From NCBI GenBank assembly GCA_013286315.1, contig JABDFX010000006.1, forward strand, positions 1 to 64,000: a stretch of DNA of 64,000 nt, written 5' to 3'. Of this stretch, positions 53,125 through 62,900 are shown one piece after another (position 1 is the first letter of the stretch; every line of letters begins with the position of its first letter). This stretch comes from Bacteroidota bacterium (GTDB taxonomy: Bacteria; Bacteroidota; Bacteroidia; Chitinophagales; Chitinophagaceae). The notes under the pieces were generated by a model. That model worked only from the letters and a program-made list of their open reading frames with translations, had not been told where the DNA came from and searched no databases. Position numbers and translations under genes: made by a program.

Positions 53125-53967
53125 ATGCAAAACAAAAAAGTTTGGCTCATCACAGGAGCCGGTCGTGGTATGGGTGTCGATATTGCGAAAGCTGCTCTGG
53201 CCGCTGGTAACAGTGTGGTTGCCACCGGCCGCAATACAAATAAGATAATCCAGGCACTGGGTGAATCTGAAGATTTATTGGTCGTGAAGCTTGACATCAC
53301 CAAACCTTCCGACGCAGAGTCGGCTGTTCAGGCTGCAGTCGAGAAGTTTGGACACCTCGATGTGCTGGTTAATAATGCTGCCAGTTTTTATGCCGGCTAT
53401 TTTGAGGAACTGTCTCAGGAACAAATGGAACGACAATTGTCGACCAGTCTGGTCGGTCCTATGAATGTAACCCGTGCTGTCCTGCCTGTGATGCGCAAAC
53501 AGCGCTCGGGTCAGATTATTTCCATTTCGTCCACTGCGGGACTTATTGGATTTGAGTTCGGCACTGCATATGCCGCATCAAAGTTCGGACTGGAAGGCTG
53601 GATGCAGTCGCTGCAGGCAGAGGTCGAACCATTCGGCATCAATACCACCATTGTCAATCCCGGTTTTTTTCGAACAGAACTTCTCACAGAGGAGTCAACC
53701 AATTTTGCAACGCATTCCATCGATGATTACAATGAACGCAGAGTGCAGCAAATGCAGTTTTGGAAGGGATACAATGGTCAGCAGACCGGCGACCCGTCCA
53801 AACTCGCCAAAGCATTGATTAAAATCTCGAACCAGGAAAAGCCTCCGCGACGTTTTATTGCAGGTGCAGATGCCATTGGCACCGCAGAGCAGGTCGTTGC
53901 CACACTTCAACAGCAAATCAATGCTTATCGCGACCTTTCCTCTTCTCTCGCATTCGGAAGCGTATAG
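53125..53967 (+). CDS. SDR-family NAD(P)-dependent oxidoreductase
   Basis: 280 residues. Cofactor motif TGAGRGMG at 10-17; Asn-Asn-Ala-Ala in VLVNNAASF at about 83-86; catalytic Ser136, Tyr149 and Lys153 (SISSTAG ... AYAASKFGLEGW). Gly-Arg-Asn after beta2 (TGRNTNK) favours NADP(H). Classical SDR length is 250; the extra C-terminal part (RFIAGADAIGTAEQVVATLQ) is the 'SDR family oxidoreductase' type seen beside AraC regulators. Substrate unknown. In other Bacteroidota such an SDR often lies directly beside an AraC gene; here only its first codons remain upstream. Confidence 0.93.
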   Translation: MQNKKVWLITGAGRGMGVDIAKAALAAGNSVVATGRNTNKIIQALGESEDLLVVKLDITKPSDAESAVQAAVEKFGHLDVLVNNAASFYAGYFEELSQEQMERQLSTSLVGPMNVTRAVLPVMRKQRSGQIISISSTAGLIGFEFGTAYAASKFGLEGWMQSLQAEVEPFGINTTIVNPGFFRTELLTEESTNFATHSIDDYNERRVQQMQFWKGYNGQQTGDPSKLAKALIKISNQEKPPRRFIAGADAIGTAEQVVATLQQQINAYRDLSSSLAFGSV

Positions 53968-54238
53968 CTTTGGTTATTTTTTACAGTATAGTTCAGGGTC
54001 ATTTCAGTGGATTTCCAGGTCTTCGTGCCGGTGATGAAATAGAATTTCATCCCCCGACGGGCCTTCTACCGTTCAATTAGATGACTATTATAGAAGACTA
54101 TTATTGCCGGATTTTACATATTGCAGGTTTTTACAATATCTTTAGCCCGGACTATTATTGGGAAGCTTGAAATATTGGAAAAGTCGACTGAACTCGATAG
54201 TATCCTGTGAAAATCAAAGCCCCCTGAAAAGTATTGCT

Positions 54239-56053
54239 ATGATAAAAATTTCCAGATTACCTGTTCAGTATCCCTGTTCCTTACTTGTCATTCGCAGCCT
54301 TATCTTAACTCCTCTCTTATTCGTTTCCTGCAAGCCAAGCTATATATCTCCAAAAGACGGAACTGTTTCGCTTGGAACCCCTTTGTACATAACATTACCA
54401 AAGGGCTATATTTCCCTGACCTATGATGATGGTCCGGGCCCGGGAACCCTGGATCTTGCGAAATGGCTTCACAGTGAACATATTTGCGCTACTTTTTTTG
54501 TTGTTGGAGATTCTGAACCGGGAGGCGGATATATGCACTATCCTTTATTGGACAGTCTCATTTATTATGGACAGAGAATAGGCAACCACACGCTTAACCA
54601 TCGTGACCTGAGGACTCTTTCCTGTCCGGATCGAATATATCAAATCAAGCAGAATCAGTTGGCTATTGATCCTCTGATACTTAATAATCTATGTTATTTT
54701 ACTCCCCCCTGGTTCAGCTGGTCACGGCCTGTGTCTGACTGTATACTTTCTGATCCGGAATTAAATCACCTGAGAGGTCCTATCGGTATGACCTTTGATT
54801 CAGAAGATTATTTGTACAGAAAATACGAGTCTGCAACTATATGTGCGAATAAATTTGTTCACGATTCCACCAATGTAAAAAGGTTTAACAGAAGAGACGG
54901 CGGCATTATTAAGATGCATGATTTCAATTCCTATGTTGATAAGGATTTTGCTTTGGAGGAAACAAAGATGATCGTAAATCTTCTGAAGTCCAGGGGATAT
55001 GTGTTCGTTTCACCTACGCTTGAATTTTCGCCTTCCGAATCAAATCTCGTTCAGCCCGGTGAATTTTCCGGAGACCAAAAATGGGCCACAAAACATTTCC
55101 AGTCGATACGCCTGGCCGATGTAAATGGAGACGGGAAGGCCGACATCATCGGCCGCAATGCAGAAGGTATTCATGTTGCGCTATCAACAGGATTGGGATT
55201 TGCAAATGAAGAAGTGTGGAGTCGTGAGTTTTCAGATAAGGAGGGCTGGGGTGCAAAGGAATACAGCTCCACCATCAGGTGGGCAGATGTAAATGGTGAT
55301 CACAACGCCGATCTCATCATCAGAAGCCGGGATGGCATACGGGTAGCATTAAGTACAGGAAATGGTTTTGAACAATCAACTCTCTGGACAAATTATTTTT
55401 CTGATGATCCAACACAACCATGGAAGAAAGTGGTAGGTTATTCAGGAACCATTTGCGCGGCAGACGTAAATGGTGACGGATTTGCAGATATTGTGGCGAG
55501 AGGGCCCGGCGGAATATATGTGAGCTTGTCTTCATCCAGTTCATTCCTGCCGCCAAGCATATGGACTACTGAATTTTCTGATCTGGGTACTATTGCATGG
55601 AAAGACGCAAAATACAGCTCAACTTTTCAACTGGCCGACGTGAATGGTGATGGCATGGCTGATCTGATCGCAAGAGGTCCTAAGGGTATATTGGTCAGTT
55701 TATCAAAGGGAAATGGATTTCAACCTGCCTCCTTATGGTCTGCTTCATTTTCCGATGCAAGTGGATGGGGCAATGATGTGAGTAAATATGGAGCGATCCG
55801 TCTCGGTGATGTCAATGGAGACGGAAAGGCAGATATCATTGCAAAGTCTAAGGATGGAATACATGTCCTGCTATCCAATGGCCACGCCTTTCAGGATGAT
55901 ATGATCTGGTACCATTCGGACTTCAATGATTATCCGGGATTAATGGCTCCTTTTTATAGTAACACGCTGCAATGTGGCGATATTAACGGAGACCACCGTT
56001 GCGATTTTATATTACGTACAGGAGATGGAATAGGCGGGGCTCTTGCTCCTTAG
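54239..56053 (+). CDS. polysaccharide deacetylase with six FG-GAP/VCBS repeats, lipoprotein
   Basis: 604 residues from MIKISRLPVQYPCSL; a TTG at 54158 is not used. Lipoprotein-type signal ends PLLFVSC (Cys about 33). NodB domain about 55-245: Asp63-Asp64 in LTYDDGPGPG, His117 and His121 in NHTLNH, PPWFSWSRPV and GGIIKMHDFN motifs are complete, so it should be active as a metal-dependent deacetylase. From about 290 follow six FG-GAP blades of about 50 residues, each with ADVNGDGxADxIxR Ca-binding loops. Likely surface enzyme that removes acetyl groups from chitin- or peptidoglycan-like glycans, with a propeller that binds substrate or partner. Confidence 0.93.
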   Translation: MIKISRLPVQYPCSLLVIRSLILTPLLFVSCKPSYISPKDGTVSLGTPLYITLPKGYISLTYDDGPGPGTLDLAKWLHSEHICATFFVVGDSEPGGGYMHYPLLDSLIYYGQRIGNHTLNHRDLRTLSCPDRIYQIKQNQLAIDPLILNNLCYFTPPWFSWSRPVSDCILSDPELNHLRGPIGMTFDSEDYLYRKYESATICANKFVHDSTNVKRFNRRDGGIIKMHDFNSYVDKDFALEETKMIVNLLKSRGYVFVSPTLEFSPSESNLVQPGEFSGDQKWATKHFQSIRLADVNGDGKADIIGRNAEGIHVALSTGLGFANEEVWSREFSDKEGWGAKEYSSTIRWADVNGDHNADLIIRSRDGIRVALSTGNGFEQSTLWTNYFSDDPTQPWKKVVGYSGTICAADVNGDGFADIVARGPGGIYVSLSSSSSFLPPSIWTTEFSDLGTIAWKDAKYSSTFQLADVNGDGMADLIARGPKGILVSLSKGNGFQPASLWSASFSDASGWGNDVSKYGAIRLGDVNGDGKADIIAKSKDGIHVLLSNGHAFQDDMIWYHSDFNDYPGLMAPFYSNTLQCGDINGDHRCDFILRTGDGIGGALAP

Positions 56054-56305
56054 AATACTTCATAAAACCTTCCTGGATAAATCCTTTTACCTCAACGCAT
56101 CCTGATGAGACGGGACTAAGTGCATACGAAGCCCGGGCGATAGACATTCAATGAAGTAGAAAAATGAATATTGTACAATTCTTTTTTGTTTCTCTCTGAT
56201 AATTTGGTAGTTTTCTGATCCATTTTTTCGATAGTCCCACCCTACTCAAACGAACGTCGCCATTGCGGCCTAAAAATTGTAATTACTCATTTAAAACAAT
56301 ACAAA

Positions 56306-57007
56306 ATGAAAAAAACGCCTCTAGTCCTGATAGTGGCCCTCCTATTTGCCTGCAATAATGGCCCGGCTAAAGAAGATCAAAAAACTGATACTGCGGCGGC
56401 GGTTGCTCCTGCTGAAGTGAAACCGGTGTTTACTCCATTCAAAGTCGTTATCGTGCAGCAAAAAGTGAAAAATTTCGGAAAAGCGGAAACAGAATATTTT
56501 AACCGGGACTCGCTCCGTAACACTTATGGAATTACCCACTATGTAATTGGTCGTGATGCAAAAGATTCCAACACTGTTTTTGTTGTCGACAAAATACAAG
56601 ACGAAGAAAAAGCGAAAGCTTTTTATGCCCTGCCCGGCGCGAAAGAAACTATGAAGAAGGCAGGTGTCATGAACCCTCCCGGATTTACATTTGCAGAATT
56701 CGTGACCGGCAACGATAACCCCGTGCAATACCTCGACGGTATGGCGATCACCCATCATGTAAAAGATTTCGGCACCTGGATGAAGGCTTTTGATGCTGAA
56801 GGCGATTCTGTAAGAAGAGCCAATGGATTAATAACTCGAGGTATCGCCCGTAATCTCAATGATTCCAACACTGTATCCATTTTATTCGAAGTCAGCGATA
56901 TGGCAAAGGCGAAAGCAAGATCCTCCAGCCCTGAGTTGAAAAAAATAATGACAGATGCCGGGGTGGATAGCCCTCCAACTGTCCGCTGGTACAAGCTCAT
57001 AAAGTAA
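56306..57007 (+). CDS. lipoprotein with duplicated ferredoxin-like domain
   Basis: 233 residues. Lipoprotein signal with LLFACNNG (Cys 16), then an Ala/Pro linker (about 20-45). Two copies of one domain: about 48-125 (VKNFGKAETEYFNRDSLRNT ... MKKAGVMNPPG) and about 145-225 (VKDFGTWMKAFDAEGDSVRR ... IMTDAGVDSPP). Both contain K-x-F-G, a helix with the E-x-D-S-x-R pattern, R-x-x-D-S-N-T-V, and a final A-x-x-D/N-P-P. The repeat is of the dimeric alpha/beta barrel (ABM-like) type, so the protein may form a barrel by itself. Function unknown. Its TAA stop is the first TAA of the repeat element that follows. Confidence 0.85.
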   Translation: MKKTPLVLIVALLFACNNGPAKEDQKTDTAAAVAPAEVKPVFTPFKVVIVQQKVKNFGKAETEYFNRDSLRNTYGITHYVIGRDAKDSNTVFVVDKIQDEEKAKAFYALPGAKETMKKAGVMNPPGFTFAEFVTGNDNPVQYLDGMAITHHVKDFGTWMKAFDAEGDSVRRANGLITRGIARNLNDSNTVSILFEVSDMAKAKARSSSPELKKIMTDAGVDSPPTVRWYKLIK

Positions 57008-57130
57008 GCGTAACGCTTAACGCGTAACGCGTAACGTTAGTGCTTTAGTGATCAGTTTCTTAGTCAGAACTCTATATGGCTGGGAAACTGATTTACTGGC
57101 CTTACGCCTTCGCCTTACGCCTTGGCCCTA
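57005..57130. repeat. inverted array of GCGTAAC/GGCGTAAG units between convergent genes
   Basis: Left arm starts on the stop codon of the lipoprotein gene (57005) with TAAGCGTAACGCTTAACGCG and further GCGTAAC units; right arm 57100-57130 has CCTTACGCCTT units and ends on the TAG stop (57128-57130) of the MFS gene. An inner pair ATCAGTTTC (57051-57059) and GAAACTGAT (57083-57091) is perfectly complementary. The whole gap between the two stops is thus the element. Confidence 0.75.
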
Positions 57131-58330
57131 ATTTTTTTCCTCTCTGAATCCGACTATAAATAACACGGTAACAACTATGGCAAAGTACATTGGAATGGTC
57201 CAGAAATGCTGCCATTGCTGAAGGGAAGAGCCATTACCCATGATGTTGTTGAAGATCCAGCCTGCGGCCAGTGTTCCCAGTCCCTGCCCCACCCCATAAG
57301 AGACCAGCACAAAAAGGCCCTGCGCCTGTGCGCGGATTTCGGGCGTGGCTTTTTTATCGATATATATCTGTCCGGCTACATAAACAAAATCATAACAGCA
57401 GCCATGTAAAACAATGCCGGCCATGATCATCCATCCAATGGCATCCGGTGCGGCCCATGCAAATAACGCGTAGCGGCAGACCCAGGCCAGCATGCCCGTG
57501 AGTAAAACCCATTTGAGACCGAATCGTGCAAAGAACCAGGGCAATATCAGTAAAAAGAGGATCTCGGACATTTGCCCGAATGTCATTTTGAATGCAGGGT
57601 TTGTAATATGAGCGGATTGCAGGAATACCGGCACATAAGAAAAATAAGCCGCAAAGGGCACACTGATCAGCAGCAGGCTGATGATAAAAATGATGAAGGG
57701 CCCTGATTTCAATTTTGCAAAGGCATCTGCACCGATCACGTCGCGGAAAGACATTTTTTTGCCCGCACCTGCCGGGGGAATATGCGGCAGTGTAAAACAA
57801 TATAAACCCATCAGGAGTCCGCCGATTCCTGAAATGCGCATAGGCGTGGCCGTGGCATCACCCTGAAGAAGTTTACTCACCACGAAGCCGGCAGCGATCC
57901 ATCCGATCGTTCCGAATAATCGGATGATCGGAAATTGTTTTTCGCGGTTGTCCAGCAAATGAAATGCGGTAGCCGCCGCGAGGTTTACCGTTGGCATATA
58001 ACAAAGCATATGCAATAAAAGGAACCCAAGAAATAAAGGAGTTGATATAAAATTTCCTTCGGCAAAGAATGGTGCACAAAAAACAAATATGCCACTCAGG
58101 ATATGCATCCATCCAAGTACTTTCTGAACAGGGAAAAACCGGTCGGCGATCATGCCAAGAAAAAACGGGGAAACAATGGCGCCGATGGCGCTCGTCATAT
58201 AAGCCAGATAGATCACATCGCCCATGCCATGACTCTTCATATAATTTCCACCCGTGGCATACCATGCTCCCCAGATAAAGAATTGCAAAAACATCATGAT
58301 GCTGAGGCGGGTCTTCGCGTATCGAAGCAT
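57128..58330 (-). CDS. MFS transporter, nucleoside:H+ symporter (NupG-like) family
   Basis: 400 residues from MLRYAKTRLSIMMFLQFF; the frame continues to 58465, but that part overlaps the upstream gene. About 12 membrane helices. NHS family marks: MMFLQFFIWGAWYATGGNYM in helix 1, AIGAIVSPFFLGMIADRFFP, and the ARFGLKWVLLTGMLAWVCRY block in the second half. The family imports nucleosides or, in Bacteroidota, sugar-like compounds. It lies 20 bp after the isomerase gene on the same strand and is probably co-transcribed, so its substrate may be the isomerase substrate. Confidence 0.92.
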   Translation of the reverse strand: MLRYAKTRLSIMMFLQFFIWGAWYATGGNYMKSHGMGDVIYLAYMTSAIGAIVSPFFLGMIADRFFPVQKVLGWMHILSGIFVFCAPFFAEGNFISTPLFLGFLLLHMLCYMPTVNLAAATAFHLLDNREKQFPIIRLFGTIGWIAAGFVVSKLLQGDATATPMRISGIGGLLMGLYCFTLPHIPPAGAGKKMSFRDVIGADAFAKLKSGPFIIFIISLLLISVPFAAYFSYVPVFLQSAHITNPAFKMTFGQMSEILFLLILPWFFARFGLKWVLLTGMLAWVCRYALFAWAAPDAIGWMIMAGIVLHGCCYDFVYVAGQIYIDKKATPEIRAQAQGLFVLVSYGVGQGLGTLAAGWIFNNIMGNGSSLQQWQHFWTIPMYFAIVVTVLFIVGFREEKN

Positions 58331-58350
58331 GGTTGTTTTATGGATAATCG

Positions 58351-59298
58351 CTAAGCCAACACGGCCTGCTGTACCAGTTGTTTCATGTATTGAAGGGAAA
58401 TACGCGTAGCATGATCCACTTCTTCGATGCCCGCCAGTTGATGATTCCTGATCACCGGCAAACAATATTCTGATGTGAGATAACCCGTATAACCGGCATG
58501 ATATAAAGCTTCAATGTAAGCCTGGTAATTGATCAGATCGCCGGTAGAAGGAGAAGGATCCTGTATAATCTCACCATTTTTTTTCTGGCTAAAATTCCAG
58601 GCCCCATAATGCGTGTGCACGATTTGTCCCTGGCATTTCTCTACTGCTTCACGAATATATTCATCGCTCTGGCGCTCGTAGAATAAGGGCACATCAATAC
58701 AAAGCTTTACGTTACGGCGGTCAATTTCCTGCATCATGGTCAGCGTATCCTCGTATCCTTTTGATAATACCGGTGCATGATTCTGCAATGCCAGGGTAAT
58801 CCCCATATCAGAAGCGATATCGGCCACTTCCCGTATTCCTTCCACACAGTGATTCCATTTTCTTAGTTCGGCCGGCCATAACCGTTTATAATAATTGCCT
58901 CTTTCAAATTGACCATACAGGGCTATATCCTCTTCATCATTGATCAGTCCGGGCCAGGCCGCAAAAACTTTTACCAGATCGACTCCCAGGTCCTTGGCCA
59001 TTTCCAGCACATAGCGCATCATGGCCAGATTGTTCTCCCTTTCTTCCATATGCTTCCCTGCAAAATTCGACATACTTTCAACCGCACACAATGTGATACC
59101 CTCGTCAGCAGCCAGATTTTTTATTCGTGTCCGATCGGTTTTATTCAAATCCAGTGGAGAAGCAACCGGTCGTTTGGTTTCCACAGCCAGGGCATCAAAT
59201 CCAAATTCTTTGGCCCGGTGAATCTGATCTTCCAAAGACAAGGACTTCCCTTTGTAAAACAATCCACCATATGTTACGGTTAATAAAGCAAATTTCAT
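58351..59298 (-). CDS. sugar phosphate isomerase/epimerase family TIM barrel
   Basis: 315 residues. AP endonuclease 2 / xylose isomerase-like barrel: MKFALLTVTYGGLFYKGKSL, LAVETKRPVASPLDL, VKVFAAWPGLIN, ITLALQNHAPVLSKGYEDTL (metal Glu/His site area), KLCIDVPLFYERQSDEYIRE, VHTHYGAWNF and GYLTSEYCLP. Asp, His and Glu in ALQNH, LCIDV, HTHY and TSEYC are at the usual metal positions. These enzymes isomerise or epimerise sugars or inositols. No signal peptide, so cytosolic. It is the first gene of a two-gene operon with the NupG-like transporter. Confidence 0.9.
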   Translation of the reverse strand: MKFALLTVTYGGLFYKGKSLSLEDQIHRAKEFGFDALAVETKRPVASPLDLNKTDRTRIKNLAADEGITLCAVESMSNFAGKHMEERENNLAMMRYVLEMAKDLGVDLVKVFAAWPGLINDEEDIALYGQFERGNYYKRLWPAELRKWNHCVEGIREVADIASDMGITLALQNHAPVLSKGYEDTLTMMQEIDRRNVKLCIDVPLFYERQSDEYIREAVEKCQGQIVHTHYGAWNFSQKKNGEIIQDPSPSTGDLINYQAYIEALYHAGYTGYLTSEYCLPVIRNHQLAGIEEVDHATRISLQYMKQLVQQAVLA

Positions 59299-59397
59299 AT
59301 CGTCAGATTTGCATTTTTCTTACTGTAATATAATAATTTTTTCGCTCGTAATTGAGAACAGAAAGGAGTTCCCGAGGCCTGCCATCTGTCAATTTGT

Positions 59398-59601
59398 TCA
59401 CTGCTCTCCTGACTTCCTGATCGCTTTTACAATGAGAATGATCAGTCCGGTTACCATGAACAAAATAGCCGGTGTTCTGGTTGTCGAAATGGGTGACGAC
59501 TTTTTGTAGTGCAACGCGCCGAATAAATTCAAAATACCTAAAATGATAAATCCGAAAGCAACCACGGTGCCCAAACTAACAGATCGTTCCTTATCGCTCA
59601 T
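59398..59601 (-). CDS. small two-helix membrane protein, unknown
   Basis: 67 residues. MSDKERSVSLGTVVAFGFII begins helix 1 (about 10-29, ending NLFGAL) and TTRTPAILFMVTGLIILIVK contains helix 2 (about 42-60). A short polar hairpin lies between. The C-terminus is basic. No homology is recognised. The codon use looks normal and it is placed in an open gap upstream of the isomerase gene on the same strand, which is why a real gene is preferred. Confidence 0.6.
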   Translation of the reverse strand: MSDKERSVSLGTVVAFGFIILGILNLFGALHYKKSSPISTTRTPAILFMVTGLIILIVKAIRKSGEQ

Positions 59602-59924
59602 GATTGGATGTTTTGTATTTAACGATTGAGAAAATTAGAATTTTCTTTTGACTTAGCGCGCATGTAAACAGGAGCCATTACAGGTGGGGGCATCGCCTGG
59701 CATTGATAAGGTGAGATATGGCCATTAAAATTACCCAATACTTCAAGTGAATATAATATGGAGGATGCCGGCATAATTACTTTATTATCAATATATTACA
59801 CAAGTTAGAATCAATGTCTCCCATCATGCAATAAATCCCGTAACTGGTTGTTTTATAAGGTACGGCTGACTATTTTACAGGGCCATTCCGCCCGCGGAAA
59901 TAGCCGGCCGTCAAATAAAATCCA
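59602..59924. other. 323-bp divergent spacer
   Basis: Between the small membrane protein and the AsmA gene. No coding or RNA feature was recognised. It must carry the control region of the AsmA gene; a clear TAnnTTTG element was not seen. Confidence 0.4.
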
Positions 59925-62900
59925 ATGAAAACCCGACTGCGGAAAATAATCTTCCGGTTCCTGATCCTACCCGTCATTTCCCTTATCATCCTGGTGTTTG
60001 CGGCGGCAGCCATTTTATATAACCAGCAACAGCGCCTGGTAAGACTGGCCGTTGGCGAACTGAATAAAAAACTTCCCGGTGAACTCGTCGTGGGAGGCAG
60101 TGATATTTCAGTTTTTCAAAATTATCCTTATATATCGATCGCGGTCAAAAATGTGCGGTTTTTTGCAGACAAAGACACGACGGGTAAGACCATATTTGAA
60201 GCAGAAAAAATTTATGTCGGTTTCAATCTGACAGATATTCTGAAACAGCAATATCACGCAAAAGTGATCTTCCTGAAAAATGGTTGCATAGATATCATAA
60301 AAGATAATGGCAGGCTCAATCTGATGGACGCAATCCATCTGAGCCAGGATACATCAACCATCGATACCACAAAGGCACTCGACCTGGTCCTGAAGAAACT
60401 GGTTTTAAAAAACATGGATATTTCTTTTTTTGACAAACAAAGTCGTGAACAGGTTCATACACATATCGACAGAATACAGTCTTCCTTCCGCAGTGACAGT
60501 CTTCAGCTGGATGCTGATCTGCAGGCCGCCATGCTGGTGGATTATATCTGGCCGGGTGATAGTTCCCTGTTAAGACATAAACGTTTGGAAACAGACATTA
60601 CATTATCCTACTATAAAGCGAACGGGATGCTGGCGTTGCAACAGGGCAAACTGAAACTGGAAGATGCCATGTTTAATATTACAGGAACTGCCGACCTGCT
60701 GCACGACAACCTGGTGGATCTCCAATTTTCAGGAGATAAAACGGATTTCAGACAATTGTTTGCCTTTGCTCCGGAAAATCTGGCGAAGGAACTAAAGCAT
60801 TTTAAATACGACGGGCACCTGGACTTTAAGGGAACAGTGAAAGGAAAACTGAAAGGCAAAAAGCTTCCGCGGATTGATATTTCTTTCTCCTGTAAAAACG
60901 GCTGGCTTCATAATACTGACTCCAGGAGGAAACTGGATTCCCTGTCATTTAAAGGATTCTATACAAATGGTGCGGGTCAGTCTTTGCAAACCTCTGAGCT
61001 GCGCCTGCTGGATTTTAATGCGCGGCCGGACAAAGGAATTTTCAAAGGGAACCTGGTTCTCCGCGATTTTACAGATCCAAAAATATCCATGCGGGTCAAT
61101 TCAGAACTGGAACTTGAATTTATCGGCGGCTTCCTGGGTATAAAGGATCTGCAGCGAGTAACAGGTCATATCAGTCTGAAAATGGATTTCAAGGAGTTGG
61201 TAGATATCAGTCTGCCGGAGCAAACGATCGACAAACTGACCGGTGGTATACAAAGTGAGCTAACAGTCACTAATCTGAGTTTCCGTATTCCCTCCTATCC
61301 TTACATCATTGAGCACCTCGACATGCATGCCAATATGAAAAATGGCTTTGTGAAACTCGATACACTATCATTTCATGTGGGCCAGTCTGATTTTCATATG
61401 AGCGGCTCGCTGAGCAATCTGCCTGCCATCTTTCATAAACAGCAGGAGCCGACTACACTTACTCTGAACGCGGGTAGTAATAAAATGGTTTTGAAAGAAT
61501 TGTTTGCATTTGATTCGGCGAGGAGTGCGAAAGCGAAAGAAGAGATCAATGGTTTTCATATCGGGCTGTCGCTGGAGACATCGGTGAATGAACTGCTTCA
61601 TCCGAAGCCGCTTCCCAGGGGAAAGTTTACAATCGATCACCTCAGCATAGCTTTTAAGAGATACCCGCACGTATTTCATGATTTCGGCGCAGAGCTGACG
61701 ATCAATGATACTTCATTGAAGCTCCGGAATTTCAACGGACGGGTAGACAGCAGTGATCTTTGTTTGAGTGGCCGTGTAAATAATTACGCCCTTTGGTTTG
61801 ACAAAGTGAAGAAGGGTAATACCCTGATTGCATTTGATCTGAAATCACAGCGTCTGGCACTGTATGAACTACTGGGAAAACGCAGCCGGAATTATGTTCC
61901 AAAAGAATACGTTCATGAGATATTTTCGAATGTCTGGCTGCGTTCGAAGGTTGAGTTGAAGTATGATTCTGTTTTCAAGTTCGCCAATATAAAGATTGCC
62001 AATGTATCGGGTGAACTGACCAATCATCCATACCGCCTGGACAGTATTCGCGGAAATATAAAATTCAACAACAGCAACTTTGTAAAGATTGATACACTGC
62101 AAGGCAAAATCGGAAATAGCGACTTTAATATCAGCATGCGATTGTATACAGGAAAAGACACTGCCAAAAGCAGGAAAGAGAACTACCTGCAGTTTTCTTC
62201 CCGTTTTGTGGATGTGAATCAATTGACGAATTACGTAATGACTGCGGCAGATGATATGGATAACAAGCCATCGGATACAGCAGCAGTTGCTACAGCGGTT
62301 TCTGGTTCCACCCACGAAAATGGATTTAATATTTTCAATATCCCCTTTATCAATTTCAATGCATCCGTAGATATCGGCAAGATCAAATACGGCCGACTGG
62401 GGCTAAAGAATTTCTCCACCAAAGTACGTATGATGGCAAACCAGCAATTGTATCTGGATACGTTTGGTATTGAAGTAGCGGGCGGAAAAATCGGCGCAAG
62501 GGCACATTTCAACGGATCGGATCCGAATAAGATATATCTGAAAAGCAGGATCCGCATATATGATGTGAATCTTGAAAAGCTGATGCTGAAACTGGATTAT
62601 CTGGGGCAGGATTATGTGATCAACAAAAACATTAAGGGACGGCTTACGGGACAGGTGAAATGTTATGTACAGATACACCCCGATCTGACGCCGATCATGG
62701 ATCAATCCGAAGCGCAAATAGATGTAAATATTTATGACGGAGAGCTGGATAATTTTACACCCATACAGGCCATGTCATCTTATTTCAGTGATAAAAACCT
62801 GAACATGGTGAAGTTTGATACATTGAGAAACCAACTTACGTTCAAGAACAACACATTGTCCATCCCGTCCATGAATATCAATTCCTCACTCGGTTTTCTC

